A DNA stretch of 64,000 nt, from contig CAYTZH010000015.1 in the NCBI GenBank assembly GCA_964442285.1, forward strand, positions 1 through 64,000. The letters run 5' to 3'. The position numbers and the translations under genes were made by a program. The notes below the pieces were generated by a model. That model was given only the letters and a program-made list of their open reading frames with translations, was not told the origin of the DNA and did not search any database. Source of the stretch: CAYTZH01 sp964442285. Its GTDB lineage: Bacteria > Myxococcota_A > UBA9160 > JAFDET01. Below are positions 8,323-17,800 of this stretch, in pieces (position 1 is the stretch's first letter; every line of letters starts with the position of its first letter).

Positions 8323-9767
8323 CGAGCCTGCCGCGACTCGCGGTCCTGGCGCTCGCGCCGCTCCTGCTGGCCGCCCCCGCCGGCGCCCAGTCCTTCCGGG
8401 ACGCCCAGCGGGACGTCGACCGCCGCCTGGAGCAGGCCCTCCAGGAGCTGGCGAAGGCCCGCACCGAGATCAACCAGCAGAAGATCCCGCTCTCCCGGGA
8501 GGTGGCGGGCCTCGAGGACGAGGTCATCAGCCTGCGCCGCGAGCGCGACGGCCTGCTCAAGGTGCGGGACAGCCGCACCATCGACCTCACCTCCCTGCGC
8601 AGGCAGGTCGAGTCCCTCGGCGAGCAGGAGGACTTCATCGACAGCCGCCTCGACGAGTTCGTGCGCGACTTCGAAGGCCGGCTCGACATCAGCGAGCTGC
8701 CCCGGTTCGAGGAGGTGACCTCCACGGCCACCCTGGCGGAGAAGAACCCCGACCTCGATGAGGACGGCAAGCGGCAGGCGCAGATCGCCGTGGTCCAGGC
8801 CGCGCTCGGGCGGCTCGGGGAGCAGCTCGGGGGCCAGGTCTACCCGGGCGAGGCCCTCGGCCCCGACGGCGTCCTCACCCAGGGCAAGTTCATCCGCATC
8901 GGGCCCACCGTCTTCTACACCAGCGAGGACGGCGCCGTGAGCGGCCTGGTGGAGAACCAGCTCAACGCCGCGGACCCGGTGGTGGTGCCGCTGCCCTTCG
9001 CCCTGGATCTCGCCGGCCTGGCCGACCAGGGCGCGGGCACCCTGGCCTTCGACGCCAGCCTGGGCAAGGCCCTCAAGGTGGAGAAGTCGCGCAAGGGCCT
9101 GACCCAGTACCTGAACGACGGCGGCGTGGTGGGCTACGTGATCGCCAGCCTGGGCGCGGCGGCCCTGCTGCTGACGCTCTTCAAGGTCATCGAGATCCTG
9201 AGCTTCCGCACGGGCTCCCCCTCCCACGTGGACGGCGTGCTGAACGACCTCTCCCGGGGCGATACGATCAGCGCCGAGCAGCGCGCCTCCAAGGTGGGCG
9301 GCGTCGCCGGCGAGATGCTCCAGACCGGCGTCCGCCACGCCCGGGAGCGGCGGGGCGTCCTCGAGGAGCTGCTCTTCGAGAAGGTGTTGAAGGTGCGCCC
9401 GGCCCTGGAGCGCTACCTGCCCTTTCTCGCCATCACCGCCGCCGCGGCGCCCCTGCTCGGCCTCCTGGGCACGGTGACCGGCATGATCAAGACGTTCCAG
9501 CTCATCACGATCTTCGGCACGGGCGACGCCAAGAGCCTCTCCTCCGGCATCTCCGAGGCGCTGGTGACGACGGCCATGGGGCTGATCGTGGCCATCCCCA
9601 CGCTGATCCTCCACGGCGCCCTCTCGCGCATGGCCAAGCGCAAGCTCGGTCTGCTCGAGGAGCTCTCGGTGGCCTTCGTCAACGGCGTGGCGTCGATCCG
9701 CATGGCCCCGGTCGCGGGCGGCGCCGGCGAGCGCCGGGACGCCTCCGAGTCGGAAGCCGCGGACTAG
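8319..9767 (+). CDS. TtpC-like MotA/TolQ/ExbB proton channel protein with long periplasmic domain
   Basis: The product has 482 residues: a signal peptide (1-23), a coiled-coil periplasmic region (about 27-120), a second periplasmic domain to about 265, and then a MotA/TolQ/ExbB module. Its transmembrane segments are near 270-294, 366-390 and 410-435. The core carries the signatures AAPLLGLLGTVTGM and SSGISEALVTTAMGL. The long N-terminal extension is what distinguishes TtpC from ordinary ExbB. It should couple proton flow to TonB together with the small ExbB and an ExbD encoded downstream. Coupling to DUF3450 by a 4-base overlap supports one complex. Confidence 0.88.
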   Translation: MTSLPRLAVLALAPLLLAAPAGAQSFRDAQRDVDRRLEQALQELAKARTEINQQKIPLSREVAGLEDEVISLRRERDGLLKVRDSRTIDLTSLRRQVESLGEQEDFIDSRLDEFVRDFEGRLDISELPRFEEVTSTATLAEKNPDLDEDGKRQAQIAVVQAALGRLGEQLGGQVYPGEALGPDGVLTQGKFIRIGPTVFYTSEDGAVSGLVENQLNAADPVVVPLPFALDLAGLADQGAGTLAFDASLGKALKVEKSRKGLTQYLNDGGVVGYVIASLGAAALLLTLFKVIEILSFRTGSPSHVDGVLNDLSRGDTISAEQRASKVGGVAGEMLQTGVRHARERRGVLEELLFEKVLKVRPALERYLPFLAITAAAAPLLGLLGTVTGMIKTFQLITIFGTGDAKSLSSGISEALVTTAMGLIVAIPTLILHGALSRMAKRKLGLLEELSVAFVNGVASIRMAPVAGGAGERRDASESEAAD

Positions 9768-9777
9768 GCGGGGACCC

Positions 9778-10359
9778 GTGGACCGGATCTTCCAGATCTG
9801 GCTGAGCGGGGGCTGGGTCATGATCCCGCTCTTCGTGCTCGCGGTGCTGCTGTACACCCAGGCGTTCCAGCTGGTGCTCTTCATGCGGCGCAACGACCTG
9901 AGCACGCGCAAGGAGGCCCATTGGTGGGAGTGGGTGCGCGATCCGGAGAAGGCCGAGGGCCAGGTGGCCCGGGTGATCCGCTTCACCCAGCTCGACCGCC
10001 GCTCCGCGGAGCAGATCCGCCGCCGCTTCGACGAGATCCGCCTCGCCGTGGTGAGTCTCATCGACCGCCGCAGCAAGTTCGTCGGCACCCTGGTGGCGGC
10101 CGCCCCGCTCATGGGTCTGCTCGGTACCGTGCTCGGGATGCTCCAGACCTTCTTCGGCATCTCCACCAGCGGCGGCAGCGAGACGGCCGGGGTGGTGGCC
10201 TCGGGCATCTCCGAGGCCCTGGTCACGACCCAGACCGGACTCACGGTGGCCCTGCCCGGTCTGTTCGTGGTGATGCTGATCCAGCGCCGGCGTCACGCGC
10301 TCGAGGCCAAGCTGGCCCGGCTCGAGAGCCTGACCCTGAGCCAGCTGAAGGTGGAGTAG
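9778..10359 (+). CDS. exbB: ExbB-family proton channel subunit
   Basis: The 193-residue product has three transmembrane segments (about 12-30, 100-122 and 145-170) and the family signature AAPLMGLLGTVLGM. It forms the inner-membrane channel with ExbD and energises TonB. It starts at GTG 10 bases after the TtpC-like gene. This protein has no periplasmic extension, so the operon encodes one long and one short ExbB. Confidence 0.9.
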   Translation: MDRIFQIWLSGGWVMIPLFVLAVLLYTQAFQLVLFMRRNDLSTRKEAHWWEWVRDPEKAEGQVARVIRFTQLDRRSAEQIRRRFDEIRLAVVSLIDRRSKFVGTLVAAAPLMGLLGTVLGMLQTFFGISTSGGSETAGVVASGISEALVTTQTGLTVALPGLFVVMLIQRRRHALEAKLARLESLTLSQLKVE

Positions 10360-10362
10360 GCC

Positions 10363-10764
10363 GTGGCGCGACGGAGCATCCTGGACGAGGACGACAGCCC
10401 GGAGATCAACCTGTCTCCGATGATCGACTGCGTGTTCATCCTGCTCATCTTCTTCATCGTCACCACGGTGTTCGTCGAGGAGAAGGGCTTCCAGGCCGCC
10501 AAGCCCGACGCCGCCGCCTCCGCGTCCCAGGAGGAGACCGAGAGCGTCACCCTGGAGATCACCGCGGAGAACAAGGTGCTGCTCAACGGCCGCGAGATCC
10601 GCGTCGGCGACGTGGGCGCGCAGGTGCGCGAGGGGCTCGAGGATCCGGAGACGCCCGTGACCATCCGCGCCCACGAGAGCTCCGCCCACGGGGTCTTCGT
10701 CGCGGTCTGGGACGCGGCCAAGCGCGCCGGGGCCCAGGCCCTGAGCTTCACCACCGTCAACTAG
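10363..10764 (+). CDS. exbD: ExbD/TolR-family protein (first copy)
   Basis: A 133-residue protein with a short cytoplasmic N-terminus, a single transmembrane helix (about 22-43) and a periplasmic domain. The helix contains the proton-carrying Asp in SPMIDCVF. It starts at GTG 3 bases after exbB. An 83-base block (10400-10482) covering the helix is identical at DNA level to the second exbD at 12229, while the periplasmic domains are divergent. Confidence 0.9.
   Translation: MARRSILDEDDSPEINLSPMIDCVFILLIFFIVTTVFVEEKGFQAAKPDAAASASQEETESVTLEITAENKVLLNGREIRVGDVGAQVREGLEDPETPVTIRAHESSAHGVFVAVWDAAKRAGAQALSFTTVN
10400..10482 (+). repeat. 83-base block identical to one in the second exbD
   Basis: Bases 10400-10482 are identical to 12269-12351. 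Each copy encodes the membrane helix of an ExbD. The flanking coding sequence differs, so identity drops sharply at both edges. Confidence 0.9.
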
Positions 10765-10772
10765 CCCGAGCG

Positions 10773-10801
10773 GAGAATGCGGCCAGCCCGAGAATGCGGC
10801 C
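10773..10801 (+). repeat. 12-base direct repeat in the exbD downstream spacer
   Basis: The 12-mer gagaatgcggcc occurs at 10773-10784 and 10790-10801, within the 62-base spacer between exbD and the 90-residue gene. It looks like a small slippage duplication. Confidence 0.6.
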
Positions 10802-10826
10802 CGCTGTCGAGAGCCACGGAGAGCCC

Positions 10827-11099
10827 ATGATCGAGTACAAGGATTTCGTCCCCCGGATGATCGGCAAGGCAGGCCTGCTCGGAGAGCCGGAGTTCGAGTC
10901 GCTGGGCGCCGCCCTCCAGGAGTGCAACCAGTGGGTGGAGGAGAACGGCAGCTGCCGCGTGCTGAACGTCGAGACCGTGGTGCTGCCCAATGTCCACCAC
11001 CCCTTCGAGGAGGGCTCGGGCGACGTCAACATCCGGCAGGACGAGGATTGGGCCACGCCCTGGAATCAGTTCATCCGGGTGTGGTTCGAGCGGAGCTAG
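10827..11099 (+). CDS. Small protein of unknown function inside the TonB2-like operon
   Basis: The 90-residue product begins MIEYKDFVPRM and has no signal peptide or membrane segment. It is acidic and aromatic, with DEDWATPWNQFIRVWFERS near the end. It probably sits in the cytoplasm. I do not recognise the family. The ATG has a ggaga Shine-Dalgarno, and the stop lies 8 bases before the next start, so it belongs to the operon. Its place between two exbD genes suggests a link to the energy-transducing complex, but nothing in the sequence proves this. Confidence 0.7.
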   Translation: MIEYKDFVPRMIGKAGLLGEPEFESLGAALQECNQWVEENGSCRVLNVETVVLPNVHHPFEEGSGDVNIRQDEDWATPWNQFIRVWFERS

Positions 11100-11107
11100 G
11101 TCGGTCG

Positions 11108-12226
11108 GTGGGGCGTGCGGCGGGGAACCTGCTGGCGCTGGGGCTGGCCCTGGCGCCCGTCCCCGAGGCGGTGGCGGAGGTCATGTTCCAGGGACTCGGA
11201 GACCTGCCCGGCGGGGCGTTCTGGAGCGAGCCGAGGGGCATCTCGGCCGACGGCACCCGCGTGTCCGGCGCCTCGGTGGTGGACGCCGAGGGCCGCACCG
11301 AGGCCTTCCTCTGGACCCGCGAGACGGGCATGACGGGCCTGGGCGACCTCCCCGGCGGCGCCCATCGCAGCCACGCCACGCGGATGACCCCCGACGGCCA
11401 GGTCGTCGTCGGCGCCAGCGCCTCCGCCTCCGGCAGCGAGGCCTTCCGCTGGGTCCGCGCGGAGGGGATGCTCGGTCTGGGCGACCTGCCCAAGGGCATC
11501 TTCTCCAGCGACGCCGCCGGCGTGTCGGCCGACGGCCGCGTCGTGGTGGGGCGCGGCCAGGCGATCCTCGGCGCGCGGGCCTGGTCGCGGGCCTGGCGCT
11601 GGACCCGGGCGGAGGGGATGGTCGACCTGGGCGACCTCGAGGGCGGCAGCATCCTGAGCTTCGCCTCGGACGTGTCCGCCGACGGCGCCGTCGTCGTGGG
11701 CCAGGGCTACTCGGAACGCGGCTTCGAGGCGTTCCGCTGGACCGAGGCCGAGGGCATGGTGGGCCTGGGCGACCTCCGGGGGGGCGCGTTCGAGAGCTCC
11801 GCCACCGCCGTCTCCGACGACGGCCAGGTGGTCGTCGGCTACGGCACCGCGCGCGGGGGGCCGCTGGCCTTCCGCTGGACCCGGGCCCGCGGCATGCGCC
11901 GCCTGGGCGATCTCCCCGGCGGCGGGCAGGAGAGCCGGGCCCTCGACGTCTCCGCCGACGGCGCCGTGGTGGTGGGCAGCGGCCGCACCGAGGCCGGCGA
12001 CGAGGCCTTCGTCTGGGATGCGAAGGGCGGCCTCCGCCGCCTGCGCGACGTGCTCGAGGCCCGCGGCGCGGACCTGTCGGGCTGGCGGCTCTCCCGGGCC
12101 ACGGCGGTCTCCGCCGACGGCCGCGTGGTGGTGGGCGTCGGTACCAATCCCCGGGGCGAGACCGAGGCCTGGGCGGCCGCGCTCGCCGCGCCGCCCGCAC
12201 CGGCACCGGCGAGCGGGGAGAACTAG
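11108..12226 (+). CDS. Secreted HAF-repeat protein
   Basis: A 372-residue exported protein with a signal peptide of about 25 residues, then six repeats of about 45-48 residues plus a degenerate seventh. Each repeat has the pattern GLGDLPGG ... SADGxVVVG ... AFRWTxxxGM. This is the HAF extracellular repeat family and may fold as a beta-propeller-like structure. The GTG at 11108 gives the best signal peptide and lies 8 bases after the preceding stop. The stop is 2 bases before the second exbD, so a secreted protein is embedded in a string of inner-membrane energy-transducing genes. Confidence 0.85.
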   Translation: MGRAAGNLLALGLALAPVPEAVAEVMFQGLGDLPGGAFWSEPRGISADGTRVSGASVVDAEGRTEAFLWTRETGMTGLGDLPGGAHRSHATRMTPDGQVVVGASASASGSEAFRWVRAEGMLGLGDLPKGIFSSDAAGVSADGRVVVGRGQAILGARAWSRAWRWTRAEGMVDLGDLEGGSILSFASDVSADGAVVVGQGYSERGFEAFRWTEAEGMVGLGDLRGGAFESSATAVSDDGQVVVGYGTARGGPLAFRWTRARGMRRLGDLPGGGQESRALDVSADGAVVVGSGRTEAGDEAFVWDAKGGLRRLRDVLEARGADLSGWRLSRATAVSADGRVVVGVGTNPRGETEAWAAALAAPPAPAPASGEN

Positions 12227-12228
12227 GC

Positions 12229-12633
12229 GTGGCGCGTCGCCGCATCATGAACGAGCCGGACGAGGCCACGGAGATCAACCTGTCTCCGATGATCGACTGC
12301 GTGTTCATCCTGCTCATCTTCTTCATCGTCACCACGGTGTTCGTCGAGGAGCCGGGCGTCGAGATCATCAAGCCCGACGCCACCATCGACGCCGAGCTCG
12401 AGAAGAACAGCATCATCATCGCCATCACGCCGGACAACAAGGTGATCTACGGCGGCAAGGAGGTGGGGGTGGCGGGCGTCAGCGCCCGGGTGCGCCAGCT
12501 CCTCAACAAGGACGACCTGCCGGTGATCATCCAGGCCGACGTGCGCGCCGAGCACGGCCTGTTCTCCGACGTCTGGAGCGCGGTGAAGAACGCCGGCGCC
12601 AAGAAGATCAGCCTCTCCACCCGGAACGACTGA
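12229..12633 (+). CDS. exbD: ExbD/TolR-family protein (second copy)
   Basis: The 134-residue product has one transmembrane helix (about 24-45, SPMIDCVF with the conserved Asp) and a periplasmic domain containing IIIAITPDNKVIYGGKEV. It starts at GTG 2 bases after the HAF gene. The helix-coding DNA is identical to that of the first exbD, but the periplasmic domain has diverged, which suggests different TonB or receptor contacts. Confidence 0.9.
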   Translation: MARRRIMNEPDEATEINLSPMIDCVFILLIFFIVTTVFVEEPGVEIIKPDATIDAELEKNSIIIAITPDNKVIYGGKEVGVAGVSARVRQLLNKDDLPVIIQADVRAEHGLFSDVWSAVKNAGAKKISLSTRND

Positions 12634-12649
12634 CGGGAACGACGCAGCG

Positions 12650-13315
12650 ATGCCCTCGGAAGATTTCCGCCCGCGCAAGTCCCACGCCGACGTCCCCCTG
12701 AGCCTGGTGCTCGGCGTGTCGTTCGCCGTGGCGCTCTTCGTGGTGATGGCGCTGGCCCAGATGATCGGCCGGGTGAAGCCGCCCGAGACGGCCATCGAGG
12801 AGAACCTCGCGGTCTACGTGGCGCCGGAGATCGAGGAGCTGGAGGAGGAGGAGCCGCCGCCGATCGAGGAGGAGGAGCCGCCGCCCGAGGAGCTCGAGCC
12901 CGAGCCGCCCCAGCTCTCCCTCGACCAGCTCGACATCGCCCTGAATCCCGGCACCGGCGGCTCGCTGATGGGCGACTTCAGCATGCCCAGCATCAGCACC
13001 TCGGCCAAGGACCTGGGCTCCGAGGACTTCGTGGACTTCTCGGAGCTCGACCAGATCCCGCGTCCCATCGGCGGCTCGCGCATCAAGATCCCCCAGCGCC
13101 TGAAGCGGGAGCCCGTCAACGGCCGCATCGTGCTCCTGATCCGCCTGGACGAGAACGGCGACGTGCTCGACGTGCGCGTCGACTCCTCCGACCTGCCGAA
13201 CTTCGACAAGCTGGTGCTGGAGCAGGTGCGGGACTGGCGCTTCACGCCGCCCACCCAGCAGGGCCGGCCGGTGAAGGCCAAGGCCCGGCTCCCCCTGCCC
13301 ATCATCATCACCTGA
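12650..13315 (+). CDS. tonB: TonB energy transducer
   Basis: A 221-residue protein with an N-terminal membrane anchor (about 15-38), a Glu/Pro-rich periplasm-spanning segment (about 58-87) and a TonB C-terminal domain (about 145-221, ending LPLPIIIT). It transmits energy from the ExbB/ExbD channels to outer-membrane receptors. The spacer is Glu-Pro rather than Lys-Pro rich. The C-terminal domain closely resembles the one fused to the transpeptidase at 4505. It lies 16 bases after the second exbD. Confidence 0.92.
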   Translation: MPSEDFRPRKSHADVPLSLVLGVSFAVALFVVMALAQMIGRVKPPETAIEENLAVYVAPEIEELEEEEPPPIEEEEPPPEELEPEPPQLSLDQLDIALNPGTGGSLMGDFSMPSISTSAKDLGSEDFVDFSELDQIPRPIGGSRIKIPQRLKREPVNGRIVLLIRLDENGDVLDVRVDSSDLPNFDKLVLEQVRDWRFTPPTQQGRPVKAKARLPLPIIIT

Positions 13316-13344
13316 GCCCTTCGACACCCCCGAGGACCCCCGCC

Positions 13345-14730
13345 ATGATCCGACCCGCTTGCCTTGCCCCGTGCCTCGCGACCGGACTGCTGCTGGCCGC
13401 GGCGCTGCCGACGCCGCCGGCATCCGCCCAGCAGCAGCCCTGGATCGGGGACTCGGTCCTGAACGATCCCGAGTGGCAGAAGCGTTTCCTGGGCAGCTAC
13501 GGCTTCCTGTCGGGAGCCGAGCCGAAGACGCCCGAGAGCGAGCTGGCGCTGCTGCGGGAGGTCATCGAGCTGATGAAGGCCAACCCGCAGGCCGCCGCCA
13601 CCATGCTGCAGCAGCGGGCGGTCGAGGGCGGGACGAGCGCCTCCCTCGACTTCCTGCTCGCCAACCTCGAGTTCCAGAACGGGAACCTCGACCGGGCGGT
13701 GACCTTCTACCAGAGCGCGATCCAGAAGTTCCCGGACTTCCGGCGGGCCCACAAGAATCTCGGCCTGGTGATGGTCCAGAAGGGCGACATCCAGGGCAGC
13801 CTCGGGCACCTCTCCAAGGCGATCGAGCTGGGGGACCGGGACGGCCGCACCTACGGCCTGCTGGGCTACGGCTACATCCAGCAGGAGAAGTACCTGGCGG
13901 CCGAGCAGGCCTATCGCAACGCCATCCTGCAGCAGCCCGAGGTGGAGGACTGGAAGCTCGGCCTGGCGCGCTCGCTGCTCGCCACCGAGCACTACCGGGA
14001 TGCGGTGTCCCTGTTCGAGAGCCTGATCGCCGAGAATCCCGACGATCCGAACCTCTGGCTGCTCCAGGCCAACGCCTACCTGGGTCTCGAGGAGCCGCTG
14101 GAGGCGGCGGTGAACCTCGAGGCCGTGCGCATGATGGGCCAGGCCCAGAGCAGCAGCCTGCAGCTCCTGGGCGACATCTACATGAACAACGGCATGCAGG
14201 AGTTCGCCAAGCTCGCCTACCTGGACGTGATCGCCTCGGACCAGGGGGCGAGCCAGTTCAGCACGGCCTACCGCGCCGCCGACCTGCTGGTGCGCACCCG
14301 CTCCTGGCGCGAGGCCGCGGAGATCCTCGACGCCATCGACAAGCGCTATGCCCCCGCCCTCGGGAAGAGCGACGAGCTCAAGGTCCTCACCCTGCGGGCC
14401 AAGGTGGCGCGGGCCGAGGGCCGCTCCGAGGAGGCCGCCGGGGTGCTCGAGTCCATCGTGCAGCGGGACGGCACCCGCGGCGACGCGCTGCTCGAGCTGG
14501 CCTCCTACTACGATGAGCAGGGTCAGCAGGAGAAGGCCCTGCTCATGATCGAGCGGGCCCAGAACCTGGAGGCCTTCGAGCGCAAGGCGCTCCTCGCCCA
14601 CGCCCAGATCCGGGTCCGCCGGAAGGAGTACCCCGCGGCGGTCGACCTGCTGCGTCGCGCGCTCCAGATCCAGGACGAGCCCCGCGTGCAGCGCTTCCTC
14701 GCCCGGGTGGAAGAGGCGGCGAGGCGATGA
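13345..14730 (+). CDS. Periplasmic TPR protein of the TonB2-like locus
   Basis: The 461-residue product has a signal peptide (cleavage near ASAQ, residue 29). At least eight tetratricopeptide repeats cover about 90-455, for example GNLDRAVTFYQSAIQKFPDF and its neighbours. A TPR protein closes TonB2/TtpC loci in several gammaproteobacteria, so it is probably a scaffold or accessory of the same system. It begins 29 bases after tonB. Confidence 0.85.
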   Translation: MIRPACLAPCLATGLLLAAALPTPPASAQQQPWIGDSVLNDPEWQKRFLGSYGFLSGAEPKTPESELALLREVIELMKANPQAAATMLQQRAVEGGTSASLDFLLANLEFQNGNLDRAVTFYQSAIQKFPDFRRAHKNLGLVMVQKGDIQGSLGHLSKAIELGDRDGRTYGLLGYGYIQQEKYLAAEQAYRNAILQQPEVEDWKLGLARSLLATEHYRDAVSLFESLIAENPDDPNLWLLQANAYLGLEEPLEAAVNLEAVRMMGQAQSSSLQLLGDIYMNNGMQEFAKLAYLDVIASDQGASQFSTAYRAADLLVRTRSWREAAEILDAIDKRYAPALGKSDELKVLTLRAKVARAEGRSEEAAGVLESIVQRDGTRGDALLELASYYDEQGQQEKALLMIERAQNLEAFERKALLAHAQIRVRRKEYPAAVDLLRRALQIQDEPRVQRFLARVEEAARR

Positions 14731-14810
14731 TCCCTTCTCGACCTCTCCACGAGATCGACCCGGGTTCGGCACGCGGGGTCGGACCCGAGGGCGCTTGCAG
14801 CGAGTAGCTT

Positions 14811-17800
14811 GTGGCCGTGCCCCCCCGTCTGCAACGCGCCGCCGCGCTCGTCGTCCTGCTGCTCGCCTGGGTCACCGCTCCCGAGGCCCGCGCCCAGCAG
14901 GAGGTCGAGGGCGTCCTCGAAGGCCTCGGCACCGCCACCACCGCCGATCCCGGAAGCGAGGGCACGGGCGTCGTCCTGGGGCGGGTCTTCGACGCCACCA
15001 CGGGCAACGCCCTGGCGCGGGTCACGGTGGTGCTCAAGTGGCCGCCGCCGGCCACGGGCGGCGCGCCCCGCCAGGAGGTCCGGACCACCGGGCCCGAGGG
15101 CGACTTCGAGTTCGAGAACGTGCCGCCCGGCGTCTACAGCGTGAGCTTCATCCGCTCCGGCTACCGCAACTCCACCATGACGGGCTTCCGGGTGGAGGCG
15201 GACCAGCTCAACCGGGCGGACTTCCCGATGCCGCCCCTGGCGGCCGGCACCTCCGACGAGATCCTCGAGCTCGAGGAGTTCGTCGTCTCGGAGGAGACCG
15301 CCCAGGAGATCGTCACCAGCCTCGAGACCCGGCTCGAGGCCGACGAGCTCCTGAACGTCTTCTCCGCCGAGGACTTCTCCAAGTTCGCCGCGGGCGACGT
15401 GGCCGAGGCCCTGGAGCGGGTCTCCGGCGTGAACATCGTCGACGGCCAGTTCGCCATCATCCGCGGCCTCGAGGACCGCTACAGCAGCACCACCCTCAAC
15501 GGCTCCCCGGTCCCCAGCCCGGACCCGACCCGGCAGTCGGTGCAGCTCGACCTGTTCCCCGCCGACGTGGTGACCAACCTGGTCGTCAGCAAGACCTTCT
15601 CGGGCGATCAGCAGAGCAACTCCTCGGGCGGCAGCATCGACATCAGCACCCTCGACTACGAGGAGGGCTTCGAGTTCAAGTTCAGCGCCGGCACGGGCTA
15701 CAACGACCGGGCCGAGGACCGCTTCATCGGCTTCGTCAACCGCTCGAGCGCCGAGGAGATCCTGCGGGGCGTCGAGGTGGAGAACGATGTCCCGCTCACC
15801 GCCCTCCAGCTCGACGAGATCTTCCTGAACCCCCAGGTCCGTCTCGTGCAGGGCAGCTCCGTGGGCCGGGAGCGGGTCAAGAGCGGCGAGTTCTTCGAGG
15901 ACGTGGACAACGTGCTGGAGAGCGACTTCAACTTCAGCTTCAGCGGCAAGAGGCGCTTCGCCGACCGGGAGTTCCGCTTCAAGCTGGTCGGCGCCCAGGA
16001 GATCGACTTCAGTACCTTGGAGGGCACTCGAGAGGAGCGACAGCCGCGCGCCCCGGGCGTCCTGCCCGGCGAATTCGAGATCATCCGCAATCCCAACCCG
16101 CCGCCCCGCTTCATCTCGATCCAGACGCCCGATACGCTCGTCCGCTCGGGCGACCTCAATCTGGGCCAGCTCAGCCTGAGCGAGGGCCGCTTCGACCTCA
16201 CCGAGAGCACCCGGGAGGAGAAGCGCACCGGCTACGCCGCCTTCGGCTTCGACCTGGACGACGACGGCCTGCACCGCATCGACGCCTTCGTGCTCTTCTC
16301 CCAGAACATCGACGAGACCGCCCAGCTGCGCGAGAACGGGTTCATCCCGGGTCTCGATGTGCAGCGGCTCGTCGCCCGGCAGGTGCCACCCGGCGATCCC
16401 CTGTTCGTCGACGTTCCGATCCCGGTCCCCATCGATCCGCGGGTCGACGAGGACTTCCGGGACGTCACGGCCGTCGACGCCTACATCGCCCGGAGCATCC
16501 GCGAGCTGATCGACCTCGACCCCTCCGCCGGCGCCCTGGCCATCGCGCCCCGGCAGGAGCAGGTCTCCTTCCAGACCGACCGCGACCTGCTGGTCTACCA
16601 GGTGGGCGGCGACCACCGCCTGGAGGGGCTCCCGGGCTTCAACCTGCGCTGGCTGCTCAGCAAGGCGCGGACCAACCAGGAGGAGGTGAACCTCCGGACG
16701 CGCATGTTCTTCGAGCCCTGCGGGCTCACCGCCACGGCGACCCTGGCCTGCCCGGAGGGCGTCGACCCCCTCACCAACGCGGAGCTCATCGAGATCGGGG
16801 GCACGGCGAACGATCGCAACCTCACCGGCGTCCAGGCGGTGGACCTGGATCTGCTCGGCACCGGCTTCTGGGTCTCCGACACCACCGAGCTGATCGTGAA
16901 CCCCGTGGACATCGAGGAGCGCCAGCGCTTCGCCCGGGTGGACGGGGACTACGAGCTCGACCTGAGTCCCGCCTCCCGGGTGAAGGTCGGCGGTGGCTGG
17001 TGGAGCGAGCGGGCGGTGCGGAACGTGCTCTCCGGGTTCACGCAGAATCCGGGCGTGGCGGGTCCGCCCGACGACGACGAGCTGGTAAATTGTCTGAATC
17101 CGACCTCGGGAAACCGCGTCTGCTTCGGCGAGACCCCGGAGCTCGTCGCCGACTACCAGTTCGGGCACCTGACGCTCCGCGAGGACGGCCAGGTCGCGGG
17201 GCTGACGCTCCAGACCAACGAGTCCCGCCGGGAGATCGACGCCTGGTACATCAAGGGCAAGTGGACCGGCTGGGACCGCTTCGACATCCAGGGCAGCCTT
17301 CGTCGCGAGAAGCTCGTCCTCGAGACCATCAACGACCCCTTCCAGCGCAATGCCGCGGGAGAGATCACCTTCGACTCCGGCGGACCCCAGATCTTCCCGG
17401 GGCGATACGTCTACCTGGATCGCTTCGACAACCCCGCGAACCCCTTCGAGGCCGGGCTCACGCCCAACCCCGACCAGCCTCCGCCCACCTTCGACGACGA
17501 GATCCTGGGCATCGAGCTGCCCACGGACGAGAACGGCTTCGTCGACTACCTCTGCGACGGGCTCGTGGGGGAGGCCTGTCCGGGTGTGGCCCGGCTCCGG
17601 GCGCTGCTCAGCAACCGGATCGAGGACAAGTTCACCTTCCCCTCGGTGGGTCTCGGCTGGCGGCCCCTCGAGGGCCTCAGCCTGCGGGGGGCGTGGTCGA
17701 GGACCATCGCGCGGCCCTCCTTCCGGGAGCTCGGCTACTACGCGACGCTGGACCGGGGCTCCGACGAGTTCGTCCTCGGCAACCCCCAGCTCGGGCTCTC

